A stretch of 64,000 nt of DNA from Pseudomonas faucium. GTDB taxonomy: Bacteria > Pseudomonadota > Gammaproteobacteria > Pseudomonadales > Pseudomonadaceae. A program made the translations under genes and the position numbers. The notes under the pieces are model-generated. The model searched no databases. It saw only the letters and a program-made list of their open reading frames with translations, and was not told the DNA's origin. Positions 44,360 through 53,973 of the stretch are shown here, one piece after another. Every line of letters starts with the position of its first letter. Positions within the stretch are counted from its first letter, which is position 1. Where the stretch lies: assembly GCF_021602585.1 (NCBI RefSeq), contig NZ_BQIP01000022.1, forward strand, positions 1 through 64,000, written 5' to 3'.

Positions 44360-45721
44360 TCACTGGATCGCTTCGAGGGTCAGGTCCAGGCACTTGCGCG
44401 CCTTTTCCACCAGCTCGTCGACCTCTGCGTGGCTGATTACCAGGGGTGGTGCAATGATCATGGTGTCGCCTACGGCGCGCATGATCAGGCCGTTTTCGAA
44501 GCAGAAGTTGCGGCACACCATGCCCACGCCTTTGCCTTCGTAGCGGCTGCGGGTGGCCTTGTCCTTGACCAGCTCGATCGCGCCGAGCAGGCCCAGGCCG
44601 CGAACCTCGCCCACCAGTGGGTGGTCCTGCAGTTCCCGCAGTCGTTTTTGCAAGTACGGTGCCACATCCGTGCGCGCCTTCTCGACGATCTTCTCGTCGC
44701 GCAGGATGCGCAGGTTTTCCAGGCCCACCGCGGCCGCCACCGGGTGGCCGGAGTAGGTGAAGCCGTGGTTGAAGTCACCGCCTTCGCTGAGCACCTTGGC
44801 CACGGTGTCACGCACGATCACACCGCCCATGGGGATGTAACCGGAGGTAAGGCCCTTGGCGATGGTCATCAGGTCGGGCTTGAGGTCGTAGTAGTCGGAG
44901 CCGAACCACTCGCCGGTACGGCCGAAACCGCAGATCACTTCGTCGGCGACGAACAGGATGTCGTACTTGGCGAGAATCTCCTTGACCTTCGGCCAGTAGC
45001 TGTCCGGCGGGATGATGACCCCGCCGGCGCCCTGGATCGGCTCGGCGATGAAGGCGGCGACGTTGTCCTCGCCGACTTCCAGGATCTTCTTCTCCAGCTG
45101 TTCGGCAGCCCACACGCCGAATTCATCCGGGCTCATGTCGCCGCCTTCGCCGAACCAGTACGGCTGCGCGATGTGCACGATGCCCGGGATCGGCAGGCCG
45201 CCTTGTTCGTGCATGCCGCTCATGCCGCCCAGGCTCGCGCCGGCCACGGTGGAACCGTGGTAGCCGTTGATGCGGCCGATGATGGTCTGCTTGTGCGGCT
45301 TGCCCTTGAGCGCCCAGTAGTGGCGAACCATGCGCAGCACGGTGTCGTTGCCTTCGGAGCCGGAGCCGGTGAAGAACACGTGGGTCATGCCTTCGGGCGC
45401 GACGTCGGTGATTGCCTTGGCCAGCTCCAGCGCCGGCGGGTGGGCGGTCTGGAAGAACAGGTTGTAGTACGGCAGCTCGCGCATCTGCTTCTCGGCAGCC
45501 TGCACCAGCTCTTCACGGCCGTAGCCGACCGCCACGCACCACAGGCCGGCCATGCCATCGAGGATCTTGTGCCCTTCGCTGTCCCACAAATGCACGCCCT
45601 GCGCCTTGGTGATGATGCGCGGCCCCTTCTCCTTCAACTGCTTGTAGTCAGAGAAAGGTGCAAGGTGGTGCTCGCCGCTCAGGTTTTGCCATTCACGGGT
45701 TTGCGGGTTTTTGACGCTCAT
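44360..45721 (-). CDS. spuC: Putrescine/polyamine aminotransferase
   Basis: A 453-residue class III PLP aminotransferase that converts putrescine (or related diamines) and pyruvate to the aminoaldehyde and alanine. Motifs are [54 protein letters not shown] (PLP-contacting Asp), the Schiff-base lysine in [20 protein letters not shown] and [23 protein letters not shown] 45721 ([11 protein letters not shown]) is used. It is 49 bp downstream of spuB. Confidence 0.94.
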   Translation of the reverse strand: MSVKNPQTREWQNLSGEHHLAPFSDYKQLKEKGPRIITKAQGVHLWDSEGHKILDGMAGLWCVAVGYGREELVQAAEKQMRELPYYNLFFQTAHPPALELAKAITDVAPEGMTHVFFTGSGSEGNDTVLRMVRHYWALKGKPHKQTIIGRINGYHGSTVAGASLGGMSGMHEQGGLPIPGIVHIAQPYWFGEGGDMSPDEFGVWAAEQLEKKILEVGEDNVAAFIAEPIQGAGGVIIPPDSYWPKVKEILAKYDILFVADEVICGFGRTGEWFGSDYYDLKPDLMTIAKGLTSGYIPMGGVIVRDTVAKVLSEGGDFNHGFTYSGHPVAAAVGLENLRILRDEKIVEKARTDVAPYLQKRLRELQDHPLVGEVRGLGLLGAIELVKDKATRSRYEGKGVGMVCRNFCFENGLIMRAVGDTMIIAPPLVISHAEVDELVEKARKCLDLTLEAIQ

Positions 45722-45770
45722 GTGCTTCTCCAGGGTCCACAGGCCGCCGGTGGGCGGCCTCAGGGGTTGA

Positions 45771-47129
45771 TCACACAGCAAACAGCAGGAACTCTCGCTC
45801 CCAGGAGCTGATGACGCGCTTGAAGTTCTCGTGCTCGGCGCGCTTGGTCGCCACGTAGCCGGTGATGAATTTCTTGCCCAGGTACTGGGTCAGCGCGCGG
45901 CTGACTTCCATGCGTTCCAGGGCGTCCTCGATGGTCAGCGGCAGGCGCAGGTTGCGCCGCTCGTAGCCACGGCCTACGACCGGGGCACTCGCCGCGATGC
46001 CTTCGACCATGCCGATGTAGCCGCACAGCAGGCTGGCGGCGATGGCCAGGTAAGGGTTGGCGTCGGCGCCCGGCAGGCGGTTCTCGACGCGGCGGTTCTG
46101 CGGGCCGGCATCCGGTACGCGCAGGCCGACGGTGCGGTTTTCTTCGCCCCATTCGACGTTCACCGGTGCCGAGGTGTCCGGCAGGAAGCGGCGGAACGAG
46201 TTGACGTTGGGGGCGAACAGCGGCAGCGCTTCGGGGATGAACTTCTGCAGGCCACCGATGTGGTGCAGGAACAGCTCGCTCATGCTGCCGTCTTCATTAC
46301 TGAAGATGTTCTTGCCGGTGGTGGCGTCGACCACGCTCTGGTGCAGGTGCATGGCACTGCCCGGCTCGCCGGTCATCGGCTTGGCCATGAAGGTGGCGGC
46401 CACGTTGTGCTTGAGCGCCGCCTCGCGCATGGTGCGCTTGAACACCAGGATCTGGTCGGCCAGGTGCAGGGCGTTGCCGTGACGGAAGTTGATCTCCATC
46501 TGCGCCGTGCCGTCTTCGTGGATCAGCGTGTCGAGGTCCAGCTGCTGCAGTTCGCACCAGTCGTAGACGTCCTCGAACAGCGGGTCGAATTCGTTGGCGG
46601 CCTCGATCGAGAACGACTGGCGGCCGGTTTCCGGACGGCCCGAACGGCCAACCGGCGGCTGCAGGGGGAAGTCCGGGTCTTCGCTGCGCTTGGTCAGGTA
46701 GAACTCCATCTCCGGCGCGACGATCGGCTGCCAGCCTTTGTCGGCGTAGAGTTTGAGCACTTTCTTGAGGACGTTGCGCGGCGACAGCTCGACCGGGTTG
46801 CCCTTCTTGTCGTAGGTGTCGTGGATGACCTGCGCGGTCGGCTCGATGGCCCAGGGCACGAGGAACACGGCATCTTCGTCGGGGCGGCAGATCATGTCGA
46901 TGTCGGCCGGGTCGAGCAGTTCGTAATAGATATCGTCGTCGACGTAATCGCCGGTCACGGTCTGCAGCAGCACGCTCTCGGGCAGGCGCATGCCTTTTTC
47001 GGCGATGAATTTGTTGGTTGGCGAGATCTTGCCGCGGGTGATGCCGGTCAGGTCGCTGATCAGGCATTCGACTTCGGTGATCTTGTGCTCTTTCAACCAA
47101 TCGGTGAGCTGGTCGAGGTTGTTACTCAT
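45771..47129 (-). CDS. spuB: Glutamine-synthetase-family gamma-glutamylpolyamine synthetase
   Basis: A 452-residue glutamine synthetase homologue. Motifs are [35 protein letters not shown] (metal glutamates), [40 protein letters not shown] and [20 protein letters not shown]. In the gamma-glutamylation route such enzymes ligate glutamate to putrescine or other polyamines using ATP. It is the first gene of the minus-strand polyamine operon and diverges from a paralogue at 47704-49080. No gamma-glutamyl amide hydrolase (spuA/puuD) lies beside it. Confidence 0.9.
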   Translation of the reverse strand: MSNNLDQLTDWLKEHKITEVECLISDLTGITRGKISPTNKFIAEKGMRLPESVLLQTVTGDYVDDDIYYELLDPADIDMICRPDEDAVFLVPWAIEPTAQVIHDTYDKKGNPVELSPRNVLKKVLKLYADKGWQPIVAPEMEFYLTKRSEDPDFPLQPPVGRSGRPETGRQSFSIEAANEFDPLFEDVYDWCELQQLDLDTLIHEDGTAQMEINFRHGNALHLADQILVFKRTMREAALKHNVAATFMAKPMTGEPGSAMHLHQSVVDATTGKNIFSNEDGSMSELFLHHIGGLQKFIPEALPLFAPNVNSFRRFLPDTSAPVNVEWGEENRTVGLRVPDAGPQNRRVENRLPGADANPYLAIAASLLCGYIGMVEGIAASAPVVGRGYERRNLRLPLTIEDALERMEVSRALTQYLGKKFITGYVATKRAEHENFKRVISSWEREFLLFAV

Positions 47130-47480
47130 AGATACCTCAGGAGGTAATGTGGTCCGCGCGTTGATTCTGGATGGAGTGGATTGCTAAAGCAAAAACACCC
47201 ACGCAGGAGCACAGTGGATACACTGGAAACCAGCGAGTCCGTAATGAGTTCGAAAGGCAGGAAGACAAGAAGCGCAGCGAAATGACGCTTTGAGGCCAGG
47301 TCCGGGCGCGCACAGCGTCAATTATTGCGGCCAGGGCGGCCACAGCGCGATTGATGCTTGCAGGAACGGCAGGTATACCCGAGCGCACTGCACAGGCAGC
47401 GCTTTCAGGTCGCGACAAGCGGACCATGTGACCCTCGTATTATTGTGTTCTGGGTTGGACCCGAGCTTAGCCTTGTTCAT

Positions 47481-47507
47481 TTTTTTACACAACACCTCCG
47501 TAAAAAA
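47481..47507. promoter_or_regulatory. Inverted repeat between the divergent polyamine ligase genes
   Basis: TTTTTTAC (47481-47488) and GTAAAAAA (47500-47507) are reverse complements separated by 11 bases. It lies in the 574-base non-coding gap 47130-47703 that must hold the promoters of spuB and its divergent paralogue. It is a candidate site for a PauR/PuuR-type polyamine repressor, which is inference. No other gene is supportable in this gap. Confidence 0.4.
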
Positions 47508-47703
47508 TAAAACACGGCATGTCGGAGATAGCCCTGGGCGGCGTAAATAGCGGATAATGGCACGCCCCGATATGCAGCAAATCTGCCGTCGATGTGCCAT
47601 TTCAGGGCATCATGGGGTTGGCTTGACATCAGTAGGGCTTTTCGATTGACTGGTCCTGCAAGCCCCCCTTGATTGATATTTTTAACAACAAAGGTGTTGC
47701 ATC

Positions 47704-49080
47704 ATGTCGGTACCCCCGCGTGCCGTTCAGCTTAACGAAGCGAACGCGTTCCTTAAGGAACATCCTGAGGTTCTCTACGTTGACCTTCTGATTGCAGATA
47801 TGAATGGTGTGGTGCGCGGCAAGCGCATAGAGCGCACCAGCCTCCACAAGGTTTACGAGAAAGGCATCAACCTGCCGGCCTCCCTCTTCGCCCTGGACAT
47901 CAACGGTTCCACCGTCGAAAGCACCGGGCTCGGCCTGGACATCGGCGATGCCGACCGCATCTGCTACCCGATCCCTGGCACCCTCTCCAACGAACCTTGG
48001 CAGAAGCGCCCGACCGCGCAGCTGCTGATGACCATGCACGAAATCGAAGGCGAGCCGTTCTTCGCCGACCCACGCGAAGTGTTGCGCCAGGTGGTGAGCA
48101 AGTTCACCGACATGGGCCTGACCATTTGCGCGGCATTCGAGCTGGAGTTCTACCTGATCGACCAGGAGAACGTGAATGGCCGCCCGCAGCCGCCACGCTC
48201 GCCAATCTCGGGCAAGCGCCCGCAGTCGACCCAGGTCTACCTGATCGACGACCTCGACGAATACGCCGACTGCCTCCAGGACATCCTCGAAGGTGCCAAG
48301 GAGCAAGGCATCCCGGCCGACGCCATCGTCAAGGAAAGCGCCCCGGCGCAGTTCGAAGTCAACCTGCACCACGTTCCCGACCCGCTCAAGGCCTGTGACT
48401 ACGCGGTACTGCTCAAGCGGTTGATCAAGAACATCGCCTACGACCATGAAATGGACACCACCTTCATGGCCAAGCCCTACCCGGGCCAGGCAGGCAACGG
48501 CCTGCACGTACACATCTCCGTGCTGGACAAAGATGGCAACAACATCTTCACCAGCGAGGATCCCGAGCAGAACGCCGCGCTACGTCACGCTGTCGGCGGT
48601 GTGCTCGAGACCCTGCCCGCGTCCATGGCGTTCCTCTGCCCGAACGTCAACTCGTACCGCCGTTTCGGCGCGCAGTTCTACGTACCGAACGCGCCGAGCT
48701 GGGGCCTGGACAACCGCACCGTGGCCCTGCGCGTGCCGACCGGTTCGCCCGATGCCGTGCGCATCGAGCACCGCGTGGCAGGTGCCGACGCCAACCCGTA
48801 CCTGATGATGGCTGCCGTGCTGGCTGGCGTGCACCATGGCCTGACCAACAAGATCGAGCCGGGCGAGCCGATCGAAGGCAACTCGTACGAGCAGCTCGAG
48901 CAGAGCCTGCCAAACAACCTGCGCGATGCCCTGCGCGAGCTGGACGACAGCGAGATCCTCAACAAGTACATCGACCCGAAGTACATCGACATCTTCGTCG
49001 CGTGCAAGGAGAGCGAGCTGGAGGAGTTCGAGCATTCGATCTCCGACCTCGAGTACAACTGGTACCTGCACACCGTGTAA
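47704..49080 (+). CDS. Second glutamine-synthetase-family gamma-glutamylpolyamine synthetase
   Basis: A 458-residue paralogue of SpuB: VDLLIADMNGVVRGKRIERT, CAAFELEFYLIDQENVNGRP, MAKPYPGQAGNGLHVHISVL, VNSYRRFGAQFYVPNAPSWG and [20 protein letters not shown]. It keeps the ATP- and glutamate-binding residues of the family. In P. aeruginosa the gene in this divergent position is spuI, one of several pauA-type ligases. Substrate choice among putrescine, cadaverine, diaminopropane or spermidine is not readable. A strong terminator follows. Confidence 0.9.
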   Translation: MSVPPRAVQLNEANAFLKEHPEVLYVDLLIADMNGVVRGKRIERTSLHKVYEKGINLPASLFALDINGSTVESTGLGLDIGDADRICYPIPGTLSNEPWQKRPTAQLLMTMHEIEGEPFFADPREVLRQVVSKFTDMGLTICAAFELEFYLIDQENVNGRPQPPRSPISGKRPQSTQVYLIDDLDEYADCLQDILEGAKEQGIPADAIVKESAPAQFEVNLHHVPDPLKACDYAVLLKRLIKNIAYDHEMDTTFMAKPYPGQAGNGLHVHISVLDKDGNNIFTSEDPEQNAALRHAVGGVLETLPASMAFLCPNVNSYRRFGAQFYVPNAPSWGLDNRTVALRVPTGSPDAVRIEHRVAGADANPYLMMAAVLAGVHHGLTNKIEPGEPIEGNSYEQLEQSLPNNLRDALRELDDSEILNKYIDPKYIDIFVACKESELEEFEHSISDLEYNWYLHTV

Positions 49081-49083
49081 ACG

Positions 49084-49112
49084 AAAACGCCGCCCATCAG
49101 GGCGGCGTTTTT
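49084..49112 (+). terminator. Rho-independent terminator
   Basis: AACGCCGCCC pairs with GGGCGGCGTT around ATCA and is followed by TTT, immediately after the stop of the polyamine ligase gene. Confidence 0.88.
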
Positions 49113-49137
49113 CATTGTGATCTTGGGGCTGCCTTGC

Positions 49138-49216
49138 AGCCCTTTCGCGACACAAGGCCGCTCCTACAAAACCCCGCACTCACCTGTAGGAGCGGCCTTG
49201 TGTCGCGAAAGGGGCG
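49138..49216. repeat. REP pair (CGACACAAGGCCGCTCC type)
   Basis: Second pair of the CGACACAAGG sub-family, flanked by CCTTTCGCG/CGCGAAAGG, between the convergent ends of the polyamine ligase gene and argA. Confidence 0.82.
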
Positions 49217-49233
49217 CAACGCGCCCCCAAATA

Positions 49234-50532
49234 TCACAACGGCTTCTCGAAGATCTTCGAATTGCGCTGGTAGTTGTAAAGCGAAGCCCGCGCCGCCGGC
49301 AGCCGCTCCACGCCACTGGGGGTAAAGCCCCGCTCACGGAACCAGTGCGCGGTGCGCGTGGTAAGCACGAACAAGGTATTCAAGCCCAACGCCCGCGCGC
49401 GCTCCTCGATGCGCTCGAGCAGCTCATCGCCACGCCGCCCATGGCGATACTCCGGGCTCACCGCCAGGCACGCCAACTCCCCGGCCTGCGAATCGGCAAT
49501 CGGGTACAACGCCGCACAGGCGATGATCATCCCTTCACGCTCGACCACGCTGAACTGCTCGATCTCCCGCTCCAGCACCTCACGCGAGCGGCGCACCAGG
49601 ATGCCCTGCTCTTCCAGCGGGCTGATCAGCTCTAGCAAGCCACCGACATCTTCGATGGTGGCCTCGCGCACCACTTCGAACTGCTCCTGCGACACCAGCG
49701 TACCGCCACCGCCACGGGTGAACAGCTCGGTCAGCAGCGCACCGTCCTCGGCATAACTGACGATATGGCTGCGCGCCACACCGCCCTTGCACGCCTCGGC
49801 GGCCGCATCCAGCAGCTCGGCCTGGTAATCGCTGCCCAGGCGCGCCAGGTGCGGCGCGATCTGCTGTGGGCGCAGCTCGCGCACCAGCTTGCCGTGCTCG
49901 TCGAGCAGGCCAGGTTCGGCGCCGAACAGCAGCAGCTTGTCGGCACCCAGCTCGATGGCGGCGCGGGTGGCCACGTCTTCGCAGGCCAGGTTGAAGATTT
50001 CACCGGTGGGCGAGTAGCCCAATGGCGACAGCAGCACGATGGAGCGCTCGTCGAGCAGGCGGCTGATGCCCTTGCGGTCGATGCGGCGCACTTCACCGGT
50101 ATGGTGGTAGTCCACCCCTTCGAGCACGCCGATCGGGCGCGCGGTCACCAGGTTGCCGCAGGCCACGCGCAGCCGCGAGCCCTGCATCGGCGATGCGGCG
50201 ATGTCCATCGACAGGCGCGCCTCGATGGCCAGGCGCAGGGCGCCGACCGCATCGATCACGCAGTCCAGGGTGGCCGCATCGGTGATGCGCATGCCGCGGT
50301 GGTAGTGCGGGGTCAGGCCGCGGGCCGCCAGGCGGCTTTCGATCTGCGGGCGCGAACCGTGCACCAGCACCAGGCGCACGCCCAGGCTGTGCAGCAGCAC
50401 CAGGTCGTGGACGATGTTGCCGAAATTCGGGTGTTCCACCCCATCGCCGGGGAGCATGACCACGAAGGTGCAGTCGCGATGGGCATTGATGTACGGGGAG
50501 GCATGACGCAGCCAGTTGACGTAATCGGGCAT
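49234..50532 (-). CDS. argA: N-acetylglutamate synthase
   Basis: A 432-residue ArgA: an N-terminal amino acid kinase-like domain (NIVHDLVLLHSLGVRLVLVH, SPLGYSPTGEIFNLACEDVA), which binds arginine as feedback inhibitor, and a C-terminal GNAT acetyltransferase domain (CAALYPIADSQAGELACLAV, RHGRRGDELLERIEERARAL). It makes N-acetylglutamate from glutamate and acetyl-CoA, feeding arginine synthesis. argE lies 125 bp upstream on the same strand. Confidence 0.95.
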   Translation of the reverse strand: MPDYVNWLRHASPYINAHRDCTFVVMLPGDGVEHPNFGNIVHDLVLLHSLGVRLVLVHGSRPQIESRLAARGLTPHYHRGMRITDAATLDCVIDAVGALRLAIEARLSMDIAASPMQGSRLRVACGNLVTARPIGVLEGVDYHHTGEVRRIDRKGISRLLDERSIVLLSPLGYSPTGEIFNLACEDVATRAAIELGADKLLLFGAEPGLLDEHGKLVRELRPQQIAPHLARLGSDYQAELLDAAAEACKGGVARSHIVSYAEDGALLTELFTRGGGGTLVSQEQFEVVREATIEDVGGLLELISPLEEQGILVRRSREVLEREIEQFSVVEREGMIIACAALYPIADSQAGELACLAVSPEYRHGRRGDELLERIEERARALGLNTLFVLTTRTAHWFRERGFTPSGVERLPAARASLYNYQRNSKIFEKPL

Positions 50533-50657
50533 GACAGGGCCTGTGGATAAAGGGGACGGAGAACGTTGGATGACACGGCGTTCAGGATCATCGTCGGAAC
50601 AGGCTTGCGGTCACGCGCGGTCTCCTCTAGGCAAGAACGAATCAGCAGGGTGGACGT

Positions 50658-51800
50658 TTACTGGAGGCAATAGTGCCGGATCAGGTCACGCAATAGACGC
50701 ACGGTAGGCTCGATTCGTGACATTTCCAGGTATTCGCCGGGCTGGTGGGCGCAGGCGATGTCGCCAGGGCCGAGCACGATGGTCTGGCAGCCCAGCTGCT
50801 GAAGATAAGGCGCCTCGGTGCCGAACGCCACCGCTTCGGCGCGATGCCCGGTGAGGCGCTCGGCCACCTGCACCAGCTCGGCATCGGCCGCCTGTTCGAA
50901 CGGCGGCACGGCCGGAAACAGCGGCGCGTAGTCGATGCGGACTTCAAAGCGCTCGGCCAGCGGCCGCAGTTTTGCGCCAATGGCCGCGCGCAGCTGCTCC
51001 ACATCCATGCCTGGCAGCGGGCGCAGGTCGAATTCCAGGGCGCATTGGCCACAGATGCGGTTGGGGTTGTCACCGCCATGGATGCAGCCGAAGTTCAGGG
51101 TCGGCGTGGGTACGCTGAATTGCGGGTTGCGGTAAGTGTCCTGCCATTGCCGGCGCAGGCCCATCAGCTCGCCCATCACCGCATGCATGGCCTCTAGGGC
51201 GCTGTGGCCCAGGCTTGGGTCCGAGGAATGGCCGCTGCGCCCGAGGATGTCGATGCGCTCCATCAGGATGCCCTTGTGCATGCGGATCGGCTTCAGGCCC
51301 GTGGGCTCGCCGATCACCGCGGCCCGGCCGAGCGGCTGCCCGGCCTCGGCCAGGGCGCGGGCGCCGGACATCGAGCTTTCTTCATCACAGGTGGCGAGGA
51401 TCAGCAACGGCTGCTTGAAGTCATGTTCGAGCAAGGGGATCACCGCCTCGATGATCAAGGCGAAGAAGCCCTTCATGTCGCAGCTGCCAAGGCCCACCCA
51501 ACGGCCATCGACCTCGCTGAGCTTGAGCGGGTCGCTGGCCCACAGCTGCTCATCGAAGGGCACCGTGTCGCTGTGCCCGGCCAGCACCAGGCCGCCTGGG
51601 CCAGTGCCGCGGCTGGCCAGCAGGTTGAACTTGCCCGGGCTGACCTGCTGGATATCGCAGCGAAAACCCAGGTCGCCCAGCCAGCCCGCCAGCAGGTCGA
51701 TGACCTGGCGGTTCGACTGGTCCAGCGCAGGCTGGGTGCAACTGACCGAGGGCGCGGCGATCAGCGCGGCAAACTGGTCTTTGAGCGTGGGCAACGGCAT
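50658..51800 (-). CDS. argE: Acetylornithine deacetylase
   Basis: A 380-residue M20-family metallohydrolase. Zinc-site motifs are LVLAGHSDTVPFDEQLW, LGSCDMKGFFALIIEAVIPL, LILATCDEESSMSGARAL and LGPGDIACAHQPGEYLEM near the C-terminus; RIDILGRSGHSSDP belongs to the dimerisation/lid domain. It would release ornithine from N-acetylornithine. Pseudomonads also have the recycling ArgJ, so this copy may be partly redundant or act on related acyl amino acids. Confidence 0.9.
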   Translation of the reverse strand: MPLPTLKDQFAALIAAPSVSCTQPALDQSNRQVIDLLAGWLGDLGFRCDIQQVSPGKFNLLASRGTGPGGLVLAGHSDTVPFDEQLWASDPLKLSEVDGRWVGLGSCDMKGFFALIIEAVIPLLEHDFKQPLLILATCDEESSMSGARALAEAGQPLGRAAVIGEPTGLKPIRMHKGILMERIDILGRSGHSSDPSLGHSALEAMHAVMGELMGLRRQWQDTYRNPQFSVPTPTLNFGCIHGGDNPNRICGQCALEFDLRPLPGMDVEQLRAAIGAKLRPLAERFEVRIDYAPLFPAVPPFEQAADAELVQVAERLTGHRAEAVAFGTEAPYLQQLGCQTIVLGPGDIACAHQPGEYLEMSRIEPTVRLLRDLIRHYCLQ

Positions 51801-51915
51801 GCGCGTACTCCTCGGAAGCGTTGCCCATCATAGGGCTATCCGCCGTAAGGAATAAACCGTTGCCAGCCCAGTCCTGTAGACTGCACGGCAATCACGCCTT
51901 CCCTTCGAGCCTGCG

Positions 51916-53292
51916 ATGCACAAAGAAACCGAACTCAAGCTCCGCGCCAGCCGCGATACCCTCGCCGCCCTGCGCGAGCACCCTCTGCTGAAAAAGCGCA
52001 ACAAGTCCGGCTGGCAGACCCGCGAACTGCTCAACCAGTACTTCGACACCCCCGAGCGTGACCTTGCCGCCGCCCGTGTCGCCCTGCGCCTGCGCCGTGA
52101 CGGCGAGGAAGTGATCCAGACCCTGAAGTGCCGTGGCCAGAGCGTGGCCGGCCTGTCCGAGCGCAACGAGTACGAGTGGCACCTGGACAAGGTCAAGCTC
52201 GACCTGAAAAAGCTCGACGCCACGTGCTGGCCCGAGCAGCTGGCCGACCTGGACAAGAAAACCATCAAGCCGCTGTTCACCACCGATTTCACCCGCGAGT
52301 TCGCCGAAATCGCCTGGGGCCGTGGCAAGAGCAAGGTGGTGATCGAGGCCGCGCTGGACCAGGGCTTCGTGATCGCCGGCAAGCAAAAGGAAGAGATCTG
52401 CGAGCTGGAGCTGGAGCTGCGTGAAGGCGCACCGGAAGCCCTGCTGGAGCTGGCCGCCGAGCTGGCCGCCAGCCTGCCGCTGATGCCGTGCGACATCAGC
52501 AAAGCCGAGCGCGGCTACCGCCTGCTGGAGCCGGACAGCTACGAGCTGAGCCTGCCAAGCACCGAGCTGGACGCCGAAATGGCCCTGGACGATGCCTTCA
52601 CCGCCCTCGCCTGGCAACTGCTGGGCAGCAGCCAGCGCCTGGCCGAGCAATACCGCCACAATGGCCACTGGCGCCTGCTGCAAGACTGGGTACAGTGCCT
52701 GGCCGAACTGCGCGCGCTGGTCAGCAGCCTGGGCCAGGCCGCGCCACGTGCCACCACCCGCGACCTGCGCGCCAGCCTCGACGCGCTGCTGGAAGACTGG
52801 CGCCCGCTGGTACAGGCCGGCAACGATGACGAAGACATCCGCCGCGCAGCGCCCGAGCAGTTCGTCGACGAGCTCGAAGACGTGCGCTGGGGCCAGTTCT
52901 CCCTGGAAACCTCGCGCTGGCTGCTGGCCCGCACCTGGACCGTGGAGCGCAAGGGCCGTGGCGAGCGCCAGGGCAAGGCGCAACTGGCCAGCTGGCTGGG
53001 GCACCTGCTGGGCGAGGAAGGCCGTGCGCTGAAACTGCCGCTGTACACCCAGCGCCCGGAAGACCTGGCCGAACAGCTGCCGCGCATCGAGCAGTTGCTG
53101 GCCTGGCTGCACCATGCACGCCAAGTGCTCGAAGCACCGCAGATGGACCGCCTGTATGGCGACCTGAAGAAGCTGCATGAGCTGGCCGAACAGCCACTGG
53201 GCGAAGAGCCTGGCGAGCTGCTTGAAGCGCGCATCGACCAGGCTCGGGCGATCGACCAGAGCCGTGGTTGGAAGCATCTGCTCAAGGCTTGA
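51916..53292 (+). CDS. CYTH and CHAD domain protein (inorganic triphosphatase-like)
   Basis: A 458-residue protein. The CYTH tunnel domain (about 1-200) opens with the diagnostic ExExK motif in MHKETELKLRAS and has charged strands such as VALRLRRDGEEVIQTLKCRG, LNQYFDTPERDLAAARVALR and the Arg/Lys-rich EICELELELREG. The helical CHAD domain follows (about 220-455), with LAEQYRHNGHWRLLQDWVQC and conserved His/Arg for polyphosphate binding. It resembles E. coli YgiF, which hydrolyses triphosphate. It is divergent from argE. Confidence 0.9.
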   Translation: MHKETELKLRASRDTLAALREHPLLKKRNKSGWQTRELLNQYFDTPERDLAAARVALRLRRDGEEVIQTLKCRGQSVAGLSERNEYEWHLDKVKLDLKKLDATCWPEQLADLDKKTIKPLFTTDFTREFAEIAWGRGKSKVVIEAALDQGFVIAGKQKEEICELELELREGAPEALLELAAELAASLPLMPCDISKAERGYRLLEPDSYELSLPSTELDAEMALDDAFTALAWQLLGSSQRLAEQYRHNGHWRLLQDWVQCLAELRALVSSLGQAAPRATTRDLRASLDALLEDWRPLVQAGNDDEDIRRAAPEQFVDELEDVRWGQFSLETSRWLLARTWTVERKGRGERQGKAQLASWLGHLLGEEGRALKLPLYTQRPEDLAEQLPRIEQLLAWLHHARQVLEAPQMDRLYGDLKKLHELAEQPLGEEPGELLEARIDQARAIDQSRGWKHLLKA

Positions 53293-53302
53293 TTGCGCAG
53301 CG

Positions 53303-53373
53303 GCCTCATCGCCGGCAAGCCGGCTCACACAGGTACACCACTGAACCCTGTGGGAGCCGGCTTGCCGGCGATG
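53303..53373. repeat. REP pair (GCCGGC type)
   Basis: Inverted REPs between the convergent ends of the CYTH-CHAD and Lrp-family genes. The left tail reads CTCACACAGG, a single-base variant. Confidence 0.83.
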
Positions 53374-53376
53374 GCG

Positions 53377-53847
53377 TCAACGCATCAGTGGCAGGCTGGT
53401 AGTGGACTTGATCTCCGACAGCGCCACGATCGAATTGACCTCCTGAATCCCAGGCACGTTCGACAGCTTTTCGAAGAAGAACCGCTCATATGCCTCGATG
53501 TCCGAGGTGACGATGCGCAGCAGAAAATCCACCGACCCCATCAGCACGTAACACTCCAGCACTTCCGGAAAACCGCGAATCGCCTCGGTGAATTCGGTGA
53601 AGTTGGAGCGGCCATGGGCGTTGAGCTTCACCTCGGCGAAAATCTGCGTGTTCAGGCCCACCTTCTTGCGATCGAGCAAGGTCACCTGGCCGCGAATGAT
53701 CCCCTCCTCCTTCAGCCGTTGAATACGGCGCCAGCAAGGCGATTGCGACAGCCCCACCCGCTCGGCGATCTGGGCGCTGGACAGCGAGGCGTCCTCCTGC
53801 AGCAGCTCGAGAATACGCCGGTCGTAGGCGTCCAATTCGCTCAGCAT
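53377..53847 (-). CDS. Lrp/AsnC family transcriptional regulator
   Basis: A 156-residue regulator with an N-terminal winged helix-turn-helix (ELDAYDRRILELLQEDASLS, VGLSQSPCWRRIQRLKEEGI) and a C-terminal RAM/ACT-like effector domain (VLECYVLMGSVDFLLRIVTS, LSNVPGIQEVNSIVALSEIK). ATG 53847 with GAGGA upstream is chosen over TTG 53853. It diverges from a small ACT-like gene; a perfect 18-bp palindrome 26 bp from its start suggests autoregulation. Confidence 0.92.
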   Translation of the reverse strand: MLSELDAYDRRILELLQEDASLSSAQIAERVGLSQSPCWRRIQRLKEEGIIRGQVTLLDRKKVGLNTQIFAEVKLNAHGRSNFTEFTEAIRGFPEVLECYVLMGSVDFLLRIVTSDIEAYERFFFEKLSNVPGIQEVNSIVALSEIKSTTSLPLMR

Positions 53848-53872
53848 GATCAATCCTCTAAAACTGCGATTT

Positions 53873-53890
53873 ACGAATAGATCTATTCGT
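53873..53890. promoter_or_regulatory. 18-bp perfect palindrome, probable Lrp-type operator
   Basis: ACGAATAGATCTATTCGT is perfectly self-complementary. It lies in the 126-base divergent region between the Lrp-family regulator and the small ACT-like gene. The length and AT-rich centre fit Lrp/AsnC-family operators, so it is the likely binding site of the adjacent regulator. Confidence 0.65.
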
Positions 53891-53973
53891 CAACTTGGCA
53901 AACACGTCGAATCATAGCGAAAAAATGCCGGCCACAACCTGCAACAATTTCTCCCACCTCAGCGGAGACCAGC

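Noticed and set aside
47558-47580. TGGCACG resembling a sigma-54 -24 element
   Set aside because: The GC of the -12 element is not at the required spacing, so a sigma-54 promoter is not supported.
47130-47703. Small ORFs of 86-96 codons in the divergent polyamine gap
   Set aside because: They overlap each other on opposite strands, lack ribosome-binding sites and family features, and cross the probable promoter region.
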